A stretch of 64,000 nucleotides of DNA from Sepiola atlantica (Eukaryota; Mollusca; Cephalopoda; Sepiida; Sepiolidae), in contig OY744517.1 in assembly GCA_963556195.1 (NCBI GenBank), positions 83,791,714-83,855,713 of the forward strand, written 5' to 3'. Shown here piece after piece: positions 24,732 to 35,644 of this stretch. The translations under genes were made by a program, and so were the position numbers. Below the pieces are notes generated by a model that was not told where the DNA came from, did no database searches, and saw only the letters and a program-made list of their open reading frames with translations. Numbering within the stretch: the first letter of the stretch is position 1; each line of letters starts with the position of its first letter.

Positions 24732-24765
<34 letters not shown>
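24732..24765. repeat. (CT)n(TA)n microsatellite
   Basis: Short CT-rich tract followed by TA. Confidence 0.9.
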
Positions 24766-24767
<2 letters not shown>

Positions 24768-24929
24768 CCGTGCTCATGATCTTTCGGGTCCCAATTACTA
24801 TTTATTCTACTTTGACTTTTACGAAAATTCATAAACTGTGACATATCTTTTAAGACATTCTCTTTGCATAACTAAAAATAAGTCTCATTACTTCTATATT
24901 ATTATTATAATTATTATTATCATTCACTC

Positions 24930-25589
24930 TATAATAAAAGGCAACGTGTATTTATTTGTAAATATATATCCGTCCCATCACACAAAAGTCTGTCCCACAA
25001 AGGGAGAAGGCAAATCTATTTCTATAATCGTACGTTTTTTTGCCTTTCTGTTTTTTTATACCGATTTATATATGTTTTTCTTTCATTTTTTCTTTTTTTT
25101 AATTCTCAGTTTGGAACATTTTCTTTCTTTCTTATTTCTTTATATTTCATTTTAAACCGCTAACGTCTTTGATGTTTTTAACATCTGATGTCAATTTTTT
25201 TTATGTATATCCCCCTAACTTCCTAATACTTAAAGGAAAAAAAAAATTAAAAGCAAAATCATGGTTAGTGTTTTCTTTAGGTCATCAGAAACGACCTGCA
25301 TATTCTTTTCAGTCTGGTCCTATTGAAATTTAAAAAATAACATTAGAAAGACTTACATTGGGAAGCAAATAGCAAGTCAGACAACCCCCGTTATCTGAAA
25401 TGAATTCAGAAAGAAATCGTCCACTCTAAATAAAAAGTCAACGGTAGGTATTTTTTCTTTAGGTCATCAGGAATGATAATCATTTCTATATGAAAAATTA
25501 AATAAATGGTGTAATTCTATGACTTTTATATGGATAACACTGGCGAAGCATAATTTTTTTCCATCAATTTTGACGGAAGGTGTAAACTA
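24930..25589 (+). repeat. Dispersed repeat family (copy 1 of 4)
   Basis: Shares CTCTATAATAAAA, CATCACACAAAAGTCTG and TTTCTTTAGGTCATCAG with 46080-46825 (plus) and, reversed, with 58445-59073 and 62860-63683. No TIR or ORF; class unknown. Confidence 0.6.
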
Positions 25590-26237
25590 GTTCTTATAGG
25601 TAACATGAATTGGAACAAATACATTGAAGACATTGCCAAGGCTGCTGCAAAGAAGGTTGGCTCCCTCTACCGTGCTAGTAAACTCCTCAAACCTGACATT
25701 ATCCTGTATCTCTACAAAGCCACCATCCGTCCAGGCATGGAGTATTGTTGCCACATATGGGCGAGTGCATCATCTACTAGTCTCTCCCTCCTTGACAAGG
25801 TCCAAAAAAGAGTCGCCAATCTAATAGGTCCCTCACTGTCAACCAAGCTCCAGTCCCTGTCCCATCGCCGCAATGTAGCATCCTTGTGCTTGTTTTACAA
25901 ATACTTCAATGGATTATGCTCCGATGAATTGGCTACTCTGGTGCCCCCTCGACAATCGACTAAATCCCATCCATTCACTGTGGAGGTCCCCAGATGCCGG
26001 AGAGCTTTCTACTCAAATAGCTTCTTTCCTCGTGCTGCTGGCCTCTGGAACTCCCTCCCTGCCCCCTGTTTCCCCGACAGTACTGACATGCAGAAATTTA
26101 AAATTAATGTAAACAGACATCTTGCTGCGCAGATCCCAATTTAGGTTGACCCCCCCCCCAACCTTCTCCCCTTTTCTTTCTTCTCAGTAGCCCCTTACGT
26201 CTACAGTGGCGGTCTGCCTTGTCTGGGGTGAACTACA

Positions 26238-26253
<16 letters not shown>
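25590..26253 (+). mobile_element. 5'-truncated LINE 3' end
   Basis: Contains the 179-residue frame at 25605-26144, about 100 bp of C-rich 3' UTR and an A10 run at about 26242, then (TA)n. The sudden start inside the 24930 repeat family suggests a 5'-truncated insertion. Confidence 0.65.
25605..26144 (+). CDS. Non-LTR retrotransposon RT C-terminal domain (partial)
   Basis: 179 intact residues. The start resembles the LGV..D.K W..HI...AKKA block after the RT thumb (here MNWNKYIEDIAKAAAKK). Then come YLYKATIRPGMEYCCHIW, a leucine-rich helix, VQKRVANLIG, and the very typical LINE C-terminal AAGLWNSLPAPCF with F..N.N at the end. This pattern is familiar from Jockey/CR1-like elements. RT catalytic motifs and endonuclease are missing because of 5' truncation. 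The lack of stops over 540 nt and GC content well above the flanks suggest a fairly recent insertion. The first Met is unlikely to be a genuine start. Confidence 0.8.
   Translation: MNWNKYIEDIAKAAAKKVGSLYRASKLLKPDIILYLYKATIRPGMEYCCHIWASASSTSLSLLDKVQKRVANLIGPSLSTKLQSLSHRRNVASLCLFYKYFNGLCSDELATLVPPRQSTKSHPFTVEVPRCRRAFYSNSFFPRAAGLWNSLPAPCFPDSTDMQKFKINVNRHLAAQIPI

Positions 26254-26280
<27 letters not shown>
26254..26280. repeat. (TA)n microsatellite
   Basis: Directly follows the A-rich end of the LINE. Confidence 0.93.
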
Positions 26281-26283
<3 letters not shown>

Positions 26284-26700
26284 GTAAAGAGACTTATTAT
26301 TTTGCCATGTAATTTACATACGTGGAACTATCCCCACACTTTACTTTAAAAGCATCCTACTGCTAAGTAATATGCAATACAAATTCAAACATTTCAAACT
26401 ATCACATAGGACTAGCACAATATTTTTGTGGCCATAGGTTCTGTAAGGGATCTACAGTATTAAAGAGTTAAGAAAAGTATTGATTGTAAATATGAGTTAT
26501 TGCTGCATCAGCTTTTGTATAATTTTGCATATTACCTTAGAGAATTTGAATTGAAAGTCTCCATTTCTTTGGAAATATTCAATATTTGTAAAATATCCAA
26601 GAATGGTTGTATTTGTTGCTCGAGGGTAAAATCGAACTATGCATGTCAAAAGTTTTCTGATCTCTAAAGTATTTTGCTATGCATAACGTTAACAAAAAGA
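26281..26700. other. No gene seen
   Basis: AT-rich, unrecognised. Confidence 0.5.
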
Positions 26701-26739
26701 AATGTTGAATGGGGGAGGTAAAAAGGTAATAGGACAGAG

Positions 26740-26753
26740 AGAGGGGGAGATAA

Positions 26754-26788
<35 letters not shown>

Positions 26789-26867
26789 ATGGGAAAAAAT
26801 GAAGAGAGAAGTAAGGAGTCAAAAATAAGGGAGCAAATGAAACTATTGGACAGAGAGAAAATAAAGA

Positions 26868-26943
<76 letters not shown>
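26740..26943. repeat. (GA)n, (CA)n, (TA)n tracts
   Basis: GA-rich from about 26740, CA at 26870-26891, TA at 26892-26943. Confidence 0.92.
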
Positions 26944-26947
<4 letters not shown>

Positions 26948-27124
26948 CTGTCACGTAATTTAGGGAAATTAAGATCTATATGTACCCTAGAAGCGGGCAC
27001 AGATAGAAGACTAGTCGAGAGTGTTCGACGAACGTATTCGGACTTTGCATTAGAGCTTTCTGACAGTCTATTTTTAACATCTCCGAGAGTGCTCAACTTC
27101 AATTTCTTAAAGGGGCGTAGTATA
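26943..27124. repeat. Dispersed repeat (second copy of 10622-10797)
   Basis: Same orientation and about 90% similar by eye. Its left end is fused to (TA)n, so the tRNA-like and hammerhead unit seen at 10479-10616 is absent. Confidence 0.8.
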
Positions 27125-27143
27125 ATATTTATAAATAAATATT

Positions 27144-27148
<5 letters not shown>

Positions 27149-27202
<54 letters not shown>

Positions 27203-27440
27203 AGAGAGAGAGAAGGAACATAGAGAAATAGAAAGAAAGAAAGAAAGGAAAAGATGAGTATGAGTGAGAAAGAAAATAAGAGTGAAAGAAAAAGATGAGA
27301 AATATGAAAAAAGAAAGAGAGGGGGGGAAAAGAAAAAGAGAATAAGATTAATCGTGGAGAGTTTGCTGAAGTGAAGAAAAGGGGAAAGAAAGAAAATGAG
27401 ACAAAAACGATGATGTGTGTATGTGAGAACAAACAGAAAC
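27149..27440. repeat. (TA)n followed by 240-bp purine-rich tract
   Basis: TA to 27200, then a strand almost entirely A and G to about 27440. Confidence 0.9.
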
Positions 27441-27719
27441 AAAAGAGGACGGATGTTTTGTTTTAACTTCAACCTCATAAAGAGTCAAATAAAGTTAACC
27501 AAATGATATAAAAAGCAATTAAACAAAGAATTAGTTGTAACTTCACAAGAAAATCTTGATAACCTGAGTAGGTGTCATTAATGGTGAAATGTTATGTTTG
27601 ATTATGGAGCATGCATCCATATCTTACATCTTTGCCAAAGTTATTAGCGCAAGAATCTGGCATACCAAGATCGAAGTTTGTATCAGAAACCATTGCAACT
27701 CTTGAATATCTATTATTAA

Positions 27720-28529
27720 TTCCATGAAAAATGACAGTATACTGAAATCATATGCCCTTAATAGGGTTAAGATGAAAATTCATATGCACTAAATGTACAA
27801 AAGCAAGGAAATTCCCAAATTTTTACACTTTTATTGTCATTAATTAAGGGTATGACTACATATCAACCAAACCATTTCATTATCACATCACTACAGTATA
27901 AATCTCTATGCATGAGTGGATGAAGTGTGTTAGGTGCGCTGAAGAAAAATTCCTACCAGTAAAATACATAGCCCTGTTGTGCTCGCATACCCTTAATGAC
28001 AATAAAAGTGTAAAAATTTGGCAATTTCCTTGCTTTTGTACATTTAGTGTATATGAATTTTCATCTTAACCCTATTAAGGGCATATGATTTCAGTATACT
28101 GGCATTTTTCATGGAATGTCACTACTTTTGTGGTCATTTTTAAGGTTTTTTGGAATTTTCTGGAAAACTAAGGTATATGGTAAACTGAAATTAAAATGCC
28201 ATCAACTAGACCCTAGAACCGCTATCTCTGCCAAAAATCAGCTGAATCCATCAAATAGTTGATGAGATACAGGGTGGCACATACGTACGTACGTACACAC
28301 AGATAAGATGATTTCATGATTGAACTTTCTGGATCTCTGGGTTGCCTTGACTAATGATGCTGAAATTCTACACACTTATAGAATCTATCAAATAAAAATT
28401 TTGTGCAAAGTTTTAACTAATTTGGTTTATTGGTTTTTGAGTTATGATTGATCAAAGAAATGAGATTTCTAGCATATGCCGTTTTTAAAGTCTATTCAGG
28501 GATAGAGCTCTCTCGTGCCTCCCTTGATT
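27720..28529 (+). mobile_element. Repeat with invertible-looking module, copy 1
   Basis: A 397-bp module with ~130-bp inverted arms (27720-27854 and 27986-28116) is followed by a ~410-bp tail ending GCCTCCCTTGATT. The second copy (31176) has the same tail orientation, but its module, arms and loop together, is reversed. No ORF. Confidence 0.85.
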
Positions 28530-29656
28530 AATATGTTGCTTATAATTATAATCAGTGTTTATGTTTAACACCACAGCTGTCGCTTGAATTTGCCTGTGTA
28601 GCCATAAGTAGAGTAAAATTTAAGCAAAATAAGATATAATCTCAAAATAAAGGCAAACTACCACCAGCATGTGCAGTGTAAACAAATTGATGGCAAGCCA
28701 TCTGTTAACACCCAGTAAAGTACTCTGGCGGCAGTGGGGTTACTAAGTTCTACTTTGTGATTTTGTCTGGAATAAAAGGGGCGCCGAACTATCGGGTGCC
28801 GGAAAATCGATTTTGCACTTGTATAATAATTGACCACTACTGTTTTGGAGTTTCTCTATTTATTGCATTGACCCGTCGCTTCTCCAGTGTACCGAAGGAA
28901 TGGCTGTTATAAAGTAGTCAACTCCTGCTTTGGGGTTTCTTCACTTTTTATCCTTTTCAGTCTTGACTTTCCAACGAATTTTGAATTACATTTTAGTACA
29001 ATTTAAAAGGAGCCTTTTATTTCATCTTTTTATGTAGCGAAAGGACACAACACTCCATGAATAAATGCATTTGCATCCAAAGTTGGTTCGATTTAATCCC
29101 AAGAGTAATAAGATCCCCCTCCTTCGAGCCAAGAAGTTCGCAACAATACTGATTTACAAGAATCTAAATTTCACAAAGCAGTTAGGGAATAGATCATTTC
29201 ATGGAATGACGTTTGTGGCTTTGGGAACAAAGTTCTGTTTCACAGATGAATAAACTTGGCAATCGAAACTATTGATCATTAGGCAGGAATCAGCCATTGC
29301 ATCAGTCGATTAAACTATCATGCCAGACCGGATTAGTGGTTAAGGTTATTTTGTAATCTCATATATAAAGTAAAGATGATTTGCCCAATACTTTTGAGAG
29401 TAATAGCTTTGTTTTTACTACAAGTTACATAATTAAATCTGTTTCGTTAGTAATTTATGCTAAATATTGGTCTGTGTTGTTAAAAACAAGAATTCTATTT
29501 TCAATCGATTTTAGCAATTTTAATATTTAATCCTTACAAATATTTCATGAATAAAGGAAGGCAGAGGAGAATAAATCCTCACAGTCAATGGTCCTCTTAC
29601 TGTCACCCATAATGCTCGGGGCACATTTAATAACAGACAATCTTTTTCTTCGTGGT
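28530..29656. other. No gene seen
   Basis: Over 1 kb with no recognisable gene, repeat or RNA. Confidence 0.5.
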
Positions 29657-29890
29657 TTGGCCTTTTGGCTAAGATCAAAGTGTAATATCTGTTCCGATGG
29701 ATACTACACCCCATAAACTGGTATTGTATTGGCCTTCGGTGCTTGATTTACGCCGGTCTGTGGGTCTGTCCTGTGCAGTTCTAGGAGGTCCACCCTCCCA
29801 GGCTTCGCCTTCCCTCTTTGGGGAGGAGTAAGTTTATTGCTTACTGCCTGAGGCGCCCCTACGGGGGAATACCGACGGTGCTGCCCAGGC
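29657..29890 (+). mobile_element. U2 snRNA-headed SINE, copy 2 (3' cut)
   Basis: This is the clearest U2 head: GGCCTTTTGGCTAAGATCAA, one extra A, then GTGTAATATCTGTTC. The body is intact up to GCCCAGGCAATTTT, where the 26-bp minisatellite takes over. Confidence 0.82.
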
Positions 29891-30202
29891 AATTTTACAT
29901 AGAACTTAAATAATACAATTTTACATAGAACTTAAATAATACAATTTTACATAGAACTTAACTAATACAATTTTACATAGAACTTAGCTAATACAATTTT
30001 ACATAGAACTTAACTAATACAATTTTACATAGAACTTAGCTAATACAATTTTACATAGAACTTAACTAATACAATTTTACATAGAACTTAGCTAATACAA
30101 TTTTACATAGAACTTAACTAATACAATTTTACATAGAACTTAACTAATACAATTTTACATAGAACTTAACTAATACAATTTTACATAGAACTTAACTAAT
30201 AC
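29891..30202. repeat. 26-bp minisatellite, 12 units
   Basis: Unit AATTTTACATAGAACTTAAC plus TAATAC. Units 3-8 alternate AACTAAT and AGCTAAT, giving a 52-bp higher-order repeat; units 1-2 read AAATAAT and 9-12 AACTAAT. Confidence 0.97.
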
Positions 30203-30209
30203 AATGGTA

Positions 30210-30280
30210 TTAGTGCACAACTGAGATTTGAACTCAACTTGTCAGTTCAGTCTGAATCCATTACACTACTCATGACCAGA
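30210..30280 (-). repeat. tRNA-like SINE head
   Basis: Minus strand: a box A-like GTAGTGTAATGGAT and box B GAGTTCAAATCTC at tRNA-like spacing. Degenerate; follows the minisatellite. Confidence 0.5.
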
Positions 30281-30549
30281 GGATTCATTTGATTAGATAT
30301 AAAACAAACAAGGCTCATTATTGACATGGTTTTCTTTTTGGACAATTGTCCCTATTAAAAAGAAGTAAAGTAGTCGAATATAGTCAAAGGATACCCAAAG
30401 GCTCCCTTTTCATTAGCTAATTAATTAGAGGTGTAATGAATGCACCCCTCCTTTTCCAAGATTACTCCACTTACCCTTGATCCTCACCTTATAATGCTGA
30501 GTGTTTAGCAAGGGGGTATCAAATACCATTTTTTTAAAGTCTTTGGTAT

Positions 30550-30612
30550 GACTCGACCGAGGATTGCACTCTGGTCTCTTGACCTATTTGCAATCACGCT
30601 TACCATTATCCC
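30550..30612 (-). repeat. Possible tRNA-like SINE head
   Basis: Minus strand GGATAATGGTAAGCG as box A and AGTGCAATCC as a weak box B. Weak support. Confidence 0.35.
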
Positions 30613-31175
30613 AAATTATCCCCATTAACATTGTTATTAGTATATTTCGGGAGATGTGTGAAAAAAACACACACACAGCATACCAGACGCTGCCTCTTTG
30701 AACGGCGCCGACAAGTGTCTGCATCTACGTCAATCGGCCGCTCTCCGTTACAAGATGTGTTCTCCAGCATTCTTCATGCATATGAATAGTCCATTTATGT
30801 GCAGTGATGTTTTCCCCATATTTAAATATGATGTATGTCGATTATTTGTGTACGGTAAATTTTCTTACACCCTTCAATTTGATGAAATGATGTATTGGAC
30901 GTGCATTTGAAATTAAGCAAAACTCATGCATGACATCGAGCAGTTGTGTCAAACATGACAAACATTCTTATAAAAAAAAAAAATTCTTTACCATTTTTTG
31001 TTAATCGACAATTTCCATATGGATTTCATATCTATACTAGGTTTATAAAATCATCCATATCACATTCCACACAAATGCTATGCATGAGTGTTTCTTAATT
31101 TGAAAATAAATCAGTTCGTCCGATTTAAGAACGTAAGACGCATGAATGTAAACAAATAATCAACATATATATATA
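30613..31175. other. No gene seen
   Basis: AT-rich; nothing recognised. Confidence 0.5.
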
Positions 31176-31982
31176 TTCCATGAAAAATGCCAGTATACTG
31201 AAATCATATGCCCTTAATAGGGTTAAGATGAAAATTCATATACACTAAATGTACAAAAGCAAGGAAATTGCCAAATTTTTACACTTTTATTGTCATTAAG
31301 GGTATGCGAGCACAACAGGGCTATGTATTTTACTGGTAGGAATTTTTCTTCAGTGCACCTCACACACTTCATCCACTCATGCATAGAGATTTATACTGTA
31401 GTGATATGATAATGAAATGGTTTGGTTGATATGTAGTCATACCCTTAATGACAATAAAAGTGTAAAAATTTGGGAATTTCCTTGCTTTTGTACATTTAGT
31501 ATATATGAATTTTCATCTTAACCCTATTAAGGGCATATGATTTCAGTATACTGTCATTTATCATGGAATGTCACTACTTTTGTGGTCATTTTAAAGGTTT
31601 TTTTGGAATTTTCTGGAAAACTAAGGTATATGGTAAACTAAAATTAAAATGCCATCAACTAGACCCTAGAACCTCTATCTCTGCCAAAAATCAGCTGAAT
31701 CCATTAAATAGTTGATGAGATACAGGGTGGCACACATGTACATACATACACACGGATAACACAAAATCACTCCTGACCTTTCTGAATCTCTGGGTTGCCT
31801 TGACTAATGATGCTTAAATTCTACACACTTATAGAACCTATCAAATGAAAATTTTGTGCAAAGTTTTAACTAATTTGGTTTATTGGTTTTTGAGTTATGA
31901 CTGATCAAAGAAATGAGATTTCTAGCATAGGTCGTTTTTGAAGTCTATTAAGGGATAGAGCGCTATTGCGCCTCCCTTGATT
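31176..31982 (+). mobile_element. Repeat with invertible-looking module, copy 2 (module flipped)
   Basis: Arms are 31176-31306 and 31438-31568, with the tail to 31982. The left arm is identical by eye to the reverse complement of the right arm of copy 1, including the diagnostic TGCCAG and ATTGCCAAA. The right arm carries the left-arm variants (TGACAG, ATTCCCAAA). Confidence 0.87.
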
Positions 31983-32157
31983 TACATATGGGGAAAATAT
32001 AACGATATGTAAATGACCAGTACACATAAAGACGACTGGAGGGAAATTTGGTCCAAACATAGTATATCAATGTAAAAGAGGATAATATAAAAACAATTCA
32101 AATAATTCTTGATCCAAAAAATTCCAAACAAAAAAAGAAAGGTTTATTGCAAATGTT

Positions 32158-32520
32158 ATATCTTCTTGGCCAAGATCGTCTAAGTTGGTTATATTTCTCA
32201 GAACTGCACAGGACACCAGTTTGGTCTACTCTGCCTAATAAACTGGTATCGTCCGGGCCTTTGGGTCTGGATTTACGCCGGTCTATTGGGGGTGTCGGTC
32301 CTGTTCAGTTCTAGGAGGTGCACCCTTCCAGACTTTGCCTCCCCTCTTTGGGGAGGAGTAAGTTTATTGCTTACTGTCTGAGGCGCCCCTACCGGGGAAT
32401 GCCGACGGGGCTGCCCAGGCAATTTTTAAACAACCAAAATGCTCAAATTCTCGAGCGCTGGTTCTTTCCCACTTTCCCGACCTTGTGTCACATCTTACCT
32501 TGTGGGAGGAAGATAAATAG
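32158..32520 (+). mobile_element. U2-type SINE, copy 3 (diverged head)
   Basis: The body matches copies 1 and 5, including GAGCGCTGG and the final GGAGGAAGATAAATAG. The head keeps only TCTTGGCCAAGATC and has a rearranged segment with AACTGCACAGGACACC. Confidence 0.72.
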
Positions 32521-32955
32521 AACCAGTTTGGTCTTAACAATGACTGGAATTTGGAAATAAATAAAAAGTAACTGCAATGGCAATTAAAACTTAGGACGTA
32601 TTTTATTCTTCTTGGTTTGTTTACCTGACCTTAAAATTACAGGGTTCATCCTTGACCCTTTAAATTATTTTTTGCTTGAAATGATGTTATGATAATGGAT
32701 GAGTCAAATAGAGCTGTTTTTTCATCTACACTGACTCACTGCTACTATTCAACTGCTCCCATCTCTTCTAAAGAACACCAGGTGACTCTCGGCTAATCCA
32801 AACATAACATATCAACAAAAAAAATAGATAAGATTACAGTTAATATATATGATAAACTGTAGAGAGAAAAATTTGCATGACAGGAAATAACTGCATCAAA
32901 TGACATTACATTTCTGGGAAAGCTGATTTCTCATAGTTCTATCATAATTGTTTCC
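32521..32955. other. No gene seen
   Basis: AT-rich, unrecognised. Confidence 0.5.
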
Positions 32956-32964
32956 ATGTATATA

Positions 32965-33088
<124 letters not shown>

Positions 33089-33300
33089 GGGTAGGAGCGC
33101 CGACTGTCGAGTTTCAATCCCGACTTGAGACATTAACTGGTCTAGCCGCATTGAAGAGCTGTGATACAGCGAAACAGTCTGTATGTGGATGACTATATGA
33201 AGCTCCCTCCCTGCGTAGAGCTTATTTGTAAGGATATCGCATACTGCCATTAGCTTTAGGTAAAACTAATTCGAGCTCCCGACACTTGCAATGTTTACAT
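33089..33300 (+). mobile_element. tRNA-headed SINE with hammerhead-like body, copy 1
   Basis: The 5' part of the head is lost into (TA)n, but GGAGCGCCGACTGTC and box B (GTTTCAATCCC) remain. After CTAGCCGCA comes a near-complete hammerhead fold (33146-33188). Confidence 0.65.
33146..33188 (+). ncRNA. Hammerhead fold with one core substitution
   Basis: Stem I CCGCA/UGUGG; core UUGAAGA (only position 3, C to U, differs from CUGANGA); stem II GCUGU(GAU)ACAGC; GAAA at 33171-33174; stem III CA(GUC)UG; then U-A. The second copy at 33412 and the copy at 55044 keep C at position 3, which suggests the ancestor was canonical. This copy is probably inactive. Confidence 0.58.
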
Positions 33301-33329
33301 TGAGATATTACTTACATTCAGTCAGTGTC

Positions 33330-33450
33330 GTATGATAGCGTAGGGGTAGAAGCGCCGACTGTCAGCTCGACGGTTGAGTTTCAATCCCGGCTTGAGACAC
33401 TAACTGGTCTAGCCGCACTTTCGATACAGCGAAACAGTCTTTATGTTGAT

Positions 33451-33510
<60 letters not shown>
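33330..33510 (+). mobile_element. tRNA-headed SINE, copy 2, ending in (TA)n
   Basis: Box A TAGCGTAGGGGTA (33335-33347) and box B GAGTTTCAATCCC (33376-33388). The hammerhead region is shortened by a deletion of stem II's 5' strand. After ATGTTGATGAC the element runs directly into (TA)n at 33454-33510. Confidence 0.7.
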
Positions 33511-33512
<2 letters not shown>

Positions 33513-34040
33513 GTTTGTTCCACTGTTTGTATGCGTGATGATGATGTTAGCTCCGTATTGTAGGTAGGGGGCATAGTATAGGAGTCAGCACCATTGATGA
33601 TAGTGCCATTCTTATGGTTGTAGATAACAATACACATGAAGATTTGTGAAGATAAAATTCGATAAATAAACATGCACATGATAAAGTGTATATACACACA
33701 CATATATAAAGGATGTGTATATGTGAAGGATAAAATAATCATCAGTCCTCATGAAAAGATATATCAGTCATATTTCAAATAGTAATCATTGATTGACATG
33801 AAAAATAAAATTAATGAAGAGTTCAATTTTGAAATCAATTTTTAGCTAGGTGCACTCAGTGCAAATGCCGAAAACTGATACATCTCTACATGAGCATATA
33901 ATTAAATTTGAAAGAAATATTATAAGAATGGCAATAAATAATTTCAAAGCTTTATTTCTGATTCTAAAACCGAAGTATGCTGATTTGGATTGGAGATAGA
34001 AGATTTAAAAAAAATCTTAAGTAGAATCTTATTCCAACAA

Positions 34041-34047
<7 letters not shown>
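33511..34047. other. No gene seen
   Basis: AT-rich, unrecognised. Confidence 0.5.

Positions 34048-34087
<40 letters not shown>
34048..34087. repeat. (CAT)n microsatellite
   Basis: About 13 CAT units. Confidence 0.95.
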
Positions 34088-34104
34088 TACTTTATAACTT
34101 GGTT

Positions 34105-34392
34105 AATATCCTGCTGGGCCATATCGGTGGCCTTTTATCTATTGGGCTGAGGTATTCGTCTTGGGTAGTCCTGGGATGTATATCCTCCCAGGCCATGCCT
34201 CCCCTCTTTGGGGTGGAGTAAGTTTATTGCTTACTGCCTGGGGCGCCCTAACCGGGGAATGCCGACGGTGCTACGCAGGCATTTTTTTTATAGGCCAGAT
34301 TGCTCCTTCTTTAGGGGCGCTGGCTTGACTCTCCCCCACTTTCTGACCTTGTGCCATATATTCCTGCGGTGGGAAGAAATTAAATAACTGGA
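34105..34392 (+). mobile_element. U2-type SINE, copy 4 (head lost)
   Basis: Body only: CTCTTTGGGGTGGAG, TTGCTTACTGCCTGGGG and GGGGCGCTGGCTTG. Its 3' end abuts the truncated LTR at 34394. Confidence 0.7.
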
Positions 34393-34769
34393 ATCACACC
34401 AGTCTATACTGGAAGTCAAGACTGCCCTACAACCACTCTTGTTCTCTTTTGTATTATACTTTTTTCAATATACTTGTTTTCTTTAAACTTAGAGTTTGTG
34501 TTTTCCTTCCGGACCCTTTACAGGGTCACAACAACTAGTGACGAGGTATTTCAAACTTACACCGGACACAACAACTATATTAAGGGATTCTTGAGAACAT
34601 TAAAATGGAGTCCACAACTGTCGACAAAGTATATTAAGGTTTTTTTTGTTGCCCATAACGTTTTAAAACCTGTTGGACACAAGAGTTTACATTGCAGAAC
34701 GAATAAAGAGAATAAAACTCGAGTTAAATTATGAATTTAACTCGAACGAACGAACAGGGCGAGAAAATT

Positions 34770-35120
34770 ATAAGAAAATATGTACAGGTAAAAATCCTGA
34801 ATAAAAATGTAAAATTACAATAAGATTCTGGTTCAGACGTGTCGATTATCAGCCTGCATACATGAAAAAGGTTGGAAAAACCGACCATGCTAAGAAGCAA
34901 CCAAATAGCCAGAACGGTGACTGGTGAAAATAATTAAATTCGTGGGTAAAATTATTATTGACATTACTTTAAACAGAACTACCAAAAAAGTAAAAATGTT
35001 CATATTAAAAAATACCAACAATTTATTTGGCACAGACGTATTGCAGCTGTTCAACATATGGGGGTTACAAGCCAACATTTTTGGACAGAAAATAAAAAAA
35101 TCGGACGACCGAGTCAGAAA
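34770..35120 (+). pseudogene. Retroelement aspartic protease fragment
   Basis: The active-site phrase DSGSDVSI is at 34824-34847, preceded directly by an in-frame TAA. Downstream, RTVTGE and a frame-shifted LFGTDVLQLFNIWG stretch align in order with the protease of the intact-order element at 38926 (SVTGEK, LFGSDWIQHFQLW). Dead copy of a related family. Confidence 0.65.
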
Positions 35121-35299
35121 ATAGAAAGAAGGAATTTGTTTCAACCATTAAAAATCGTATGAAATGAACTCAAAATAAATTGTCGGCAGAAATTAAAGCA
35201 CATACGGACACAAAATTCATGCGGAAAATAGCTAACACTAAACTGAAAGAAATTAAGTCAAATGTTATTGATAACCAGTTAGAGGTTAAAGAGAGTTAA

Positions 35300-35644
35300 T
35301 TCATGGTTCCAGAGCTGGAATCGCTAAAGTTGCAGCTCAAAGATGTTTTAGAAGAGCTATAGACTATGAAAGAAAGGATGACTTGTCTGGAAGTGGAATG
35401 TCAAAGCAAAGAAGACATTTTTTCCAAGTTTAAAGATGTGCTCCAAAATCAGAAGTCTAAAATTAAAAAGCTGGAGGATATAAAATCTGAATTTGATAGA
35501 CGCCCTCAGTTCTCTCATAAGAGACACTTAAATCAAATTAGGGAGCGATTATCGGAAGACACCGACAGCACTTCCCAGGAAGAAGTTATGGTTACCAGAT
35601 ATGACACTTTCGACATACACCTACCTCAAGCAGCCTCAGAATAG
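35300..35644 (+). pseudogene. Retroelement coiled-coil and pol C-terminal fragment
   Basis: Heptad-rich Leu/Lys/Glu sequence (ELESLKLQLKDVLEEL, then a stop, then 92 open residues from 35366) joins a C-terminal KRHLNQIRERLSEDTDS and YDTFDIHLP stretch. These resemble KKHINQM and YDAFELP at the pol end of the 36651 element. Internal deletion has therefore fused distant parts. Confidence 0.5.

Noticed and set aside
29657..29720. Genuine U2 snRNA gene
   Set aside because: Only the first ~35-40 nt match; the Sm site and stem-loops III and IV are absent and the body recurs in four other copies.
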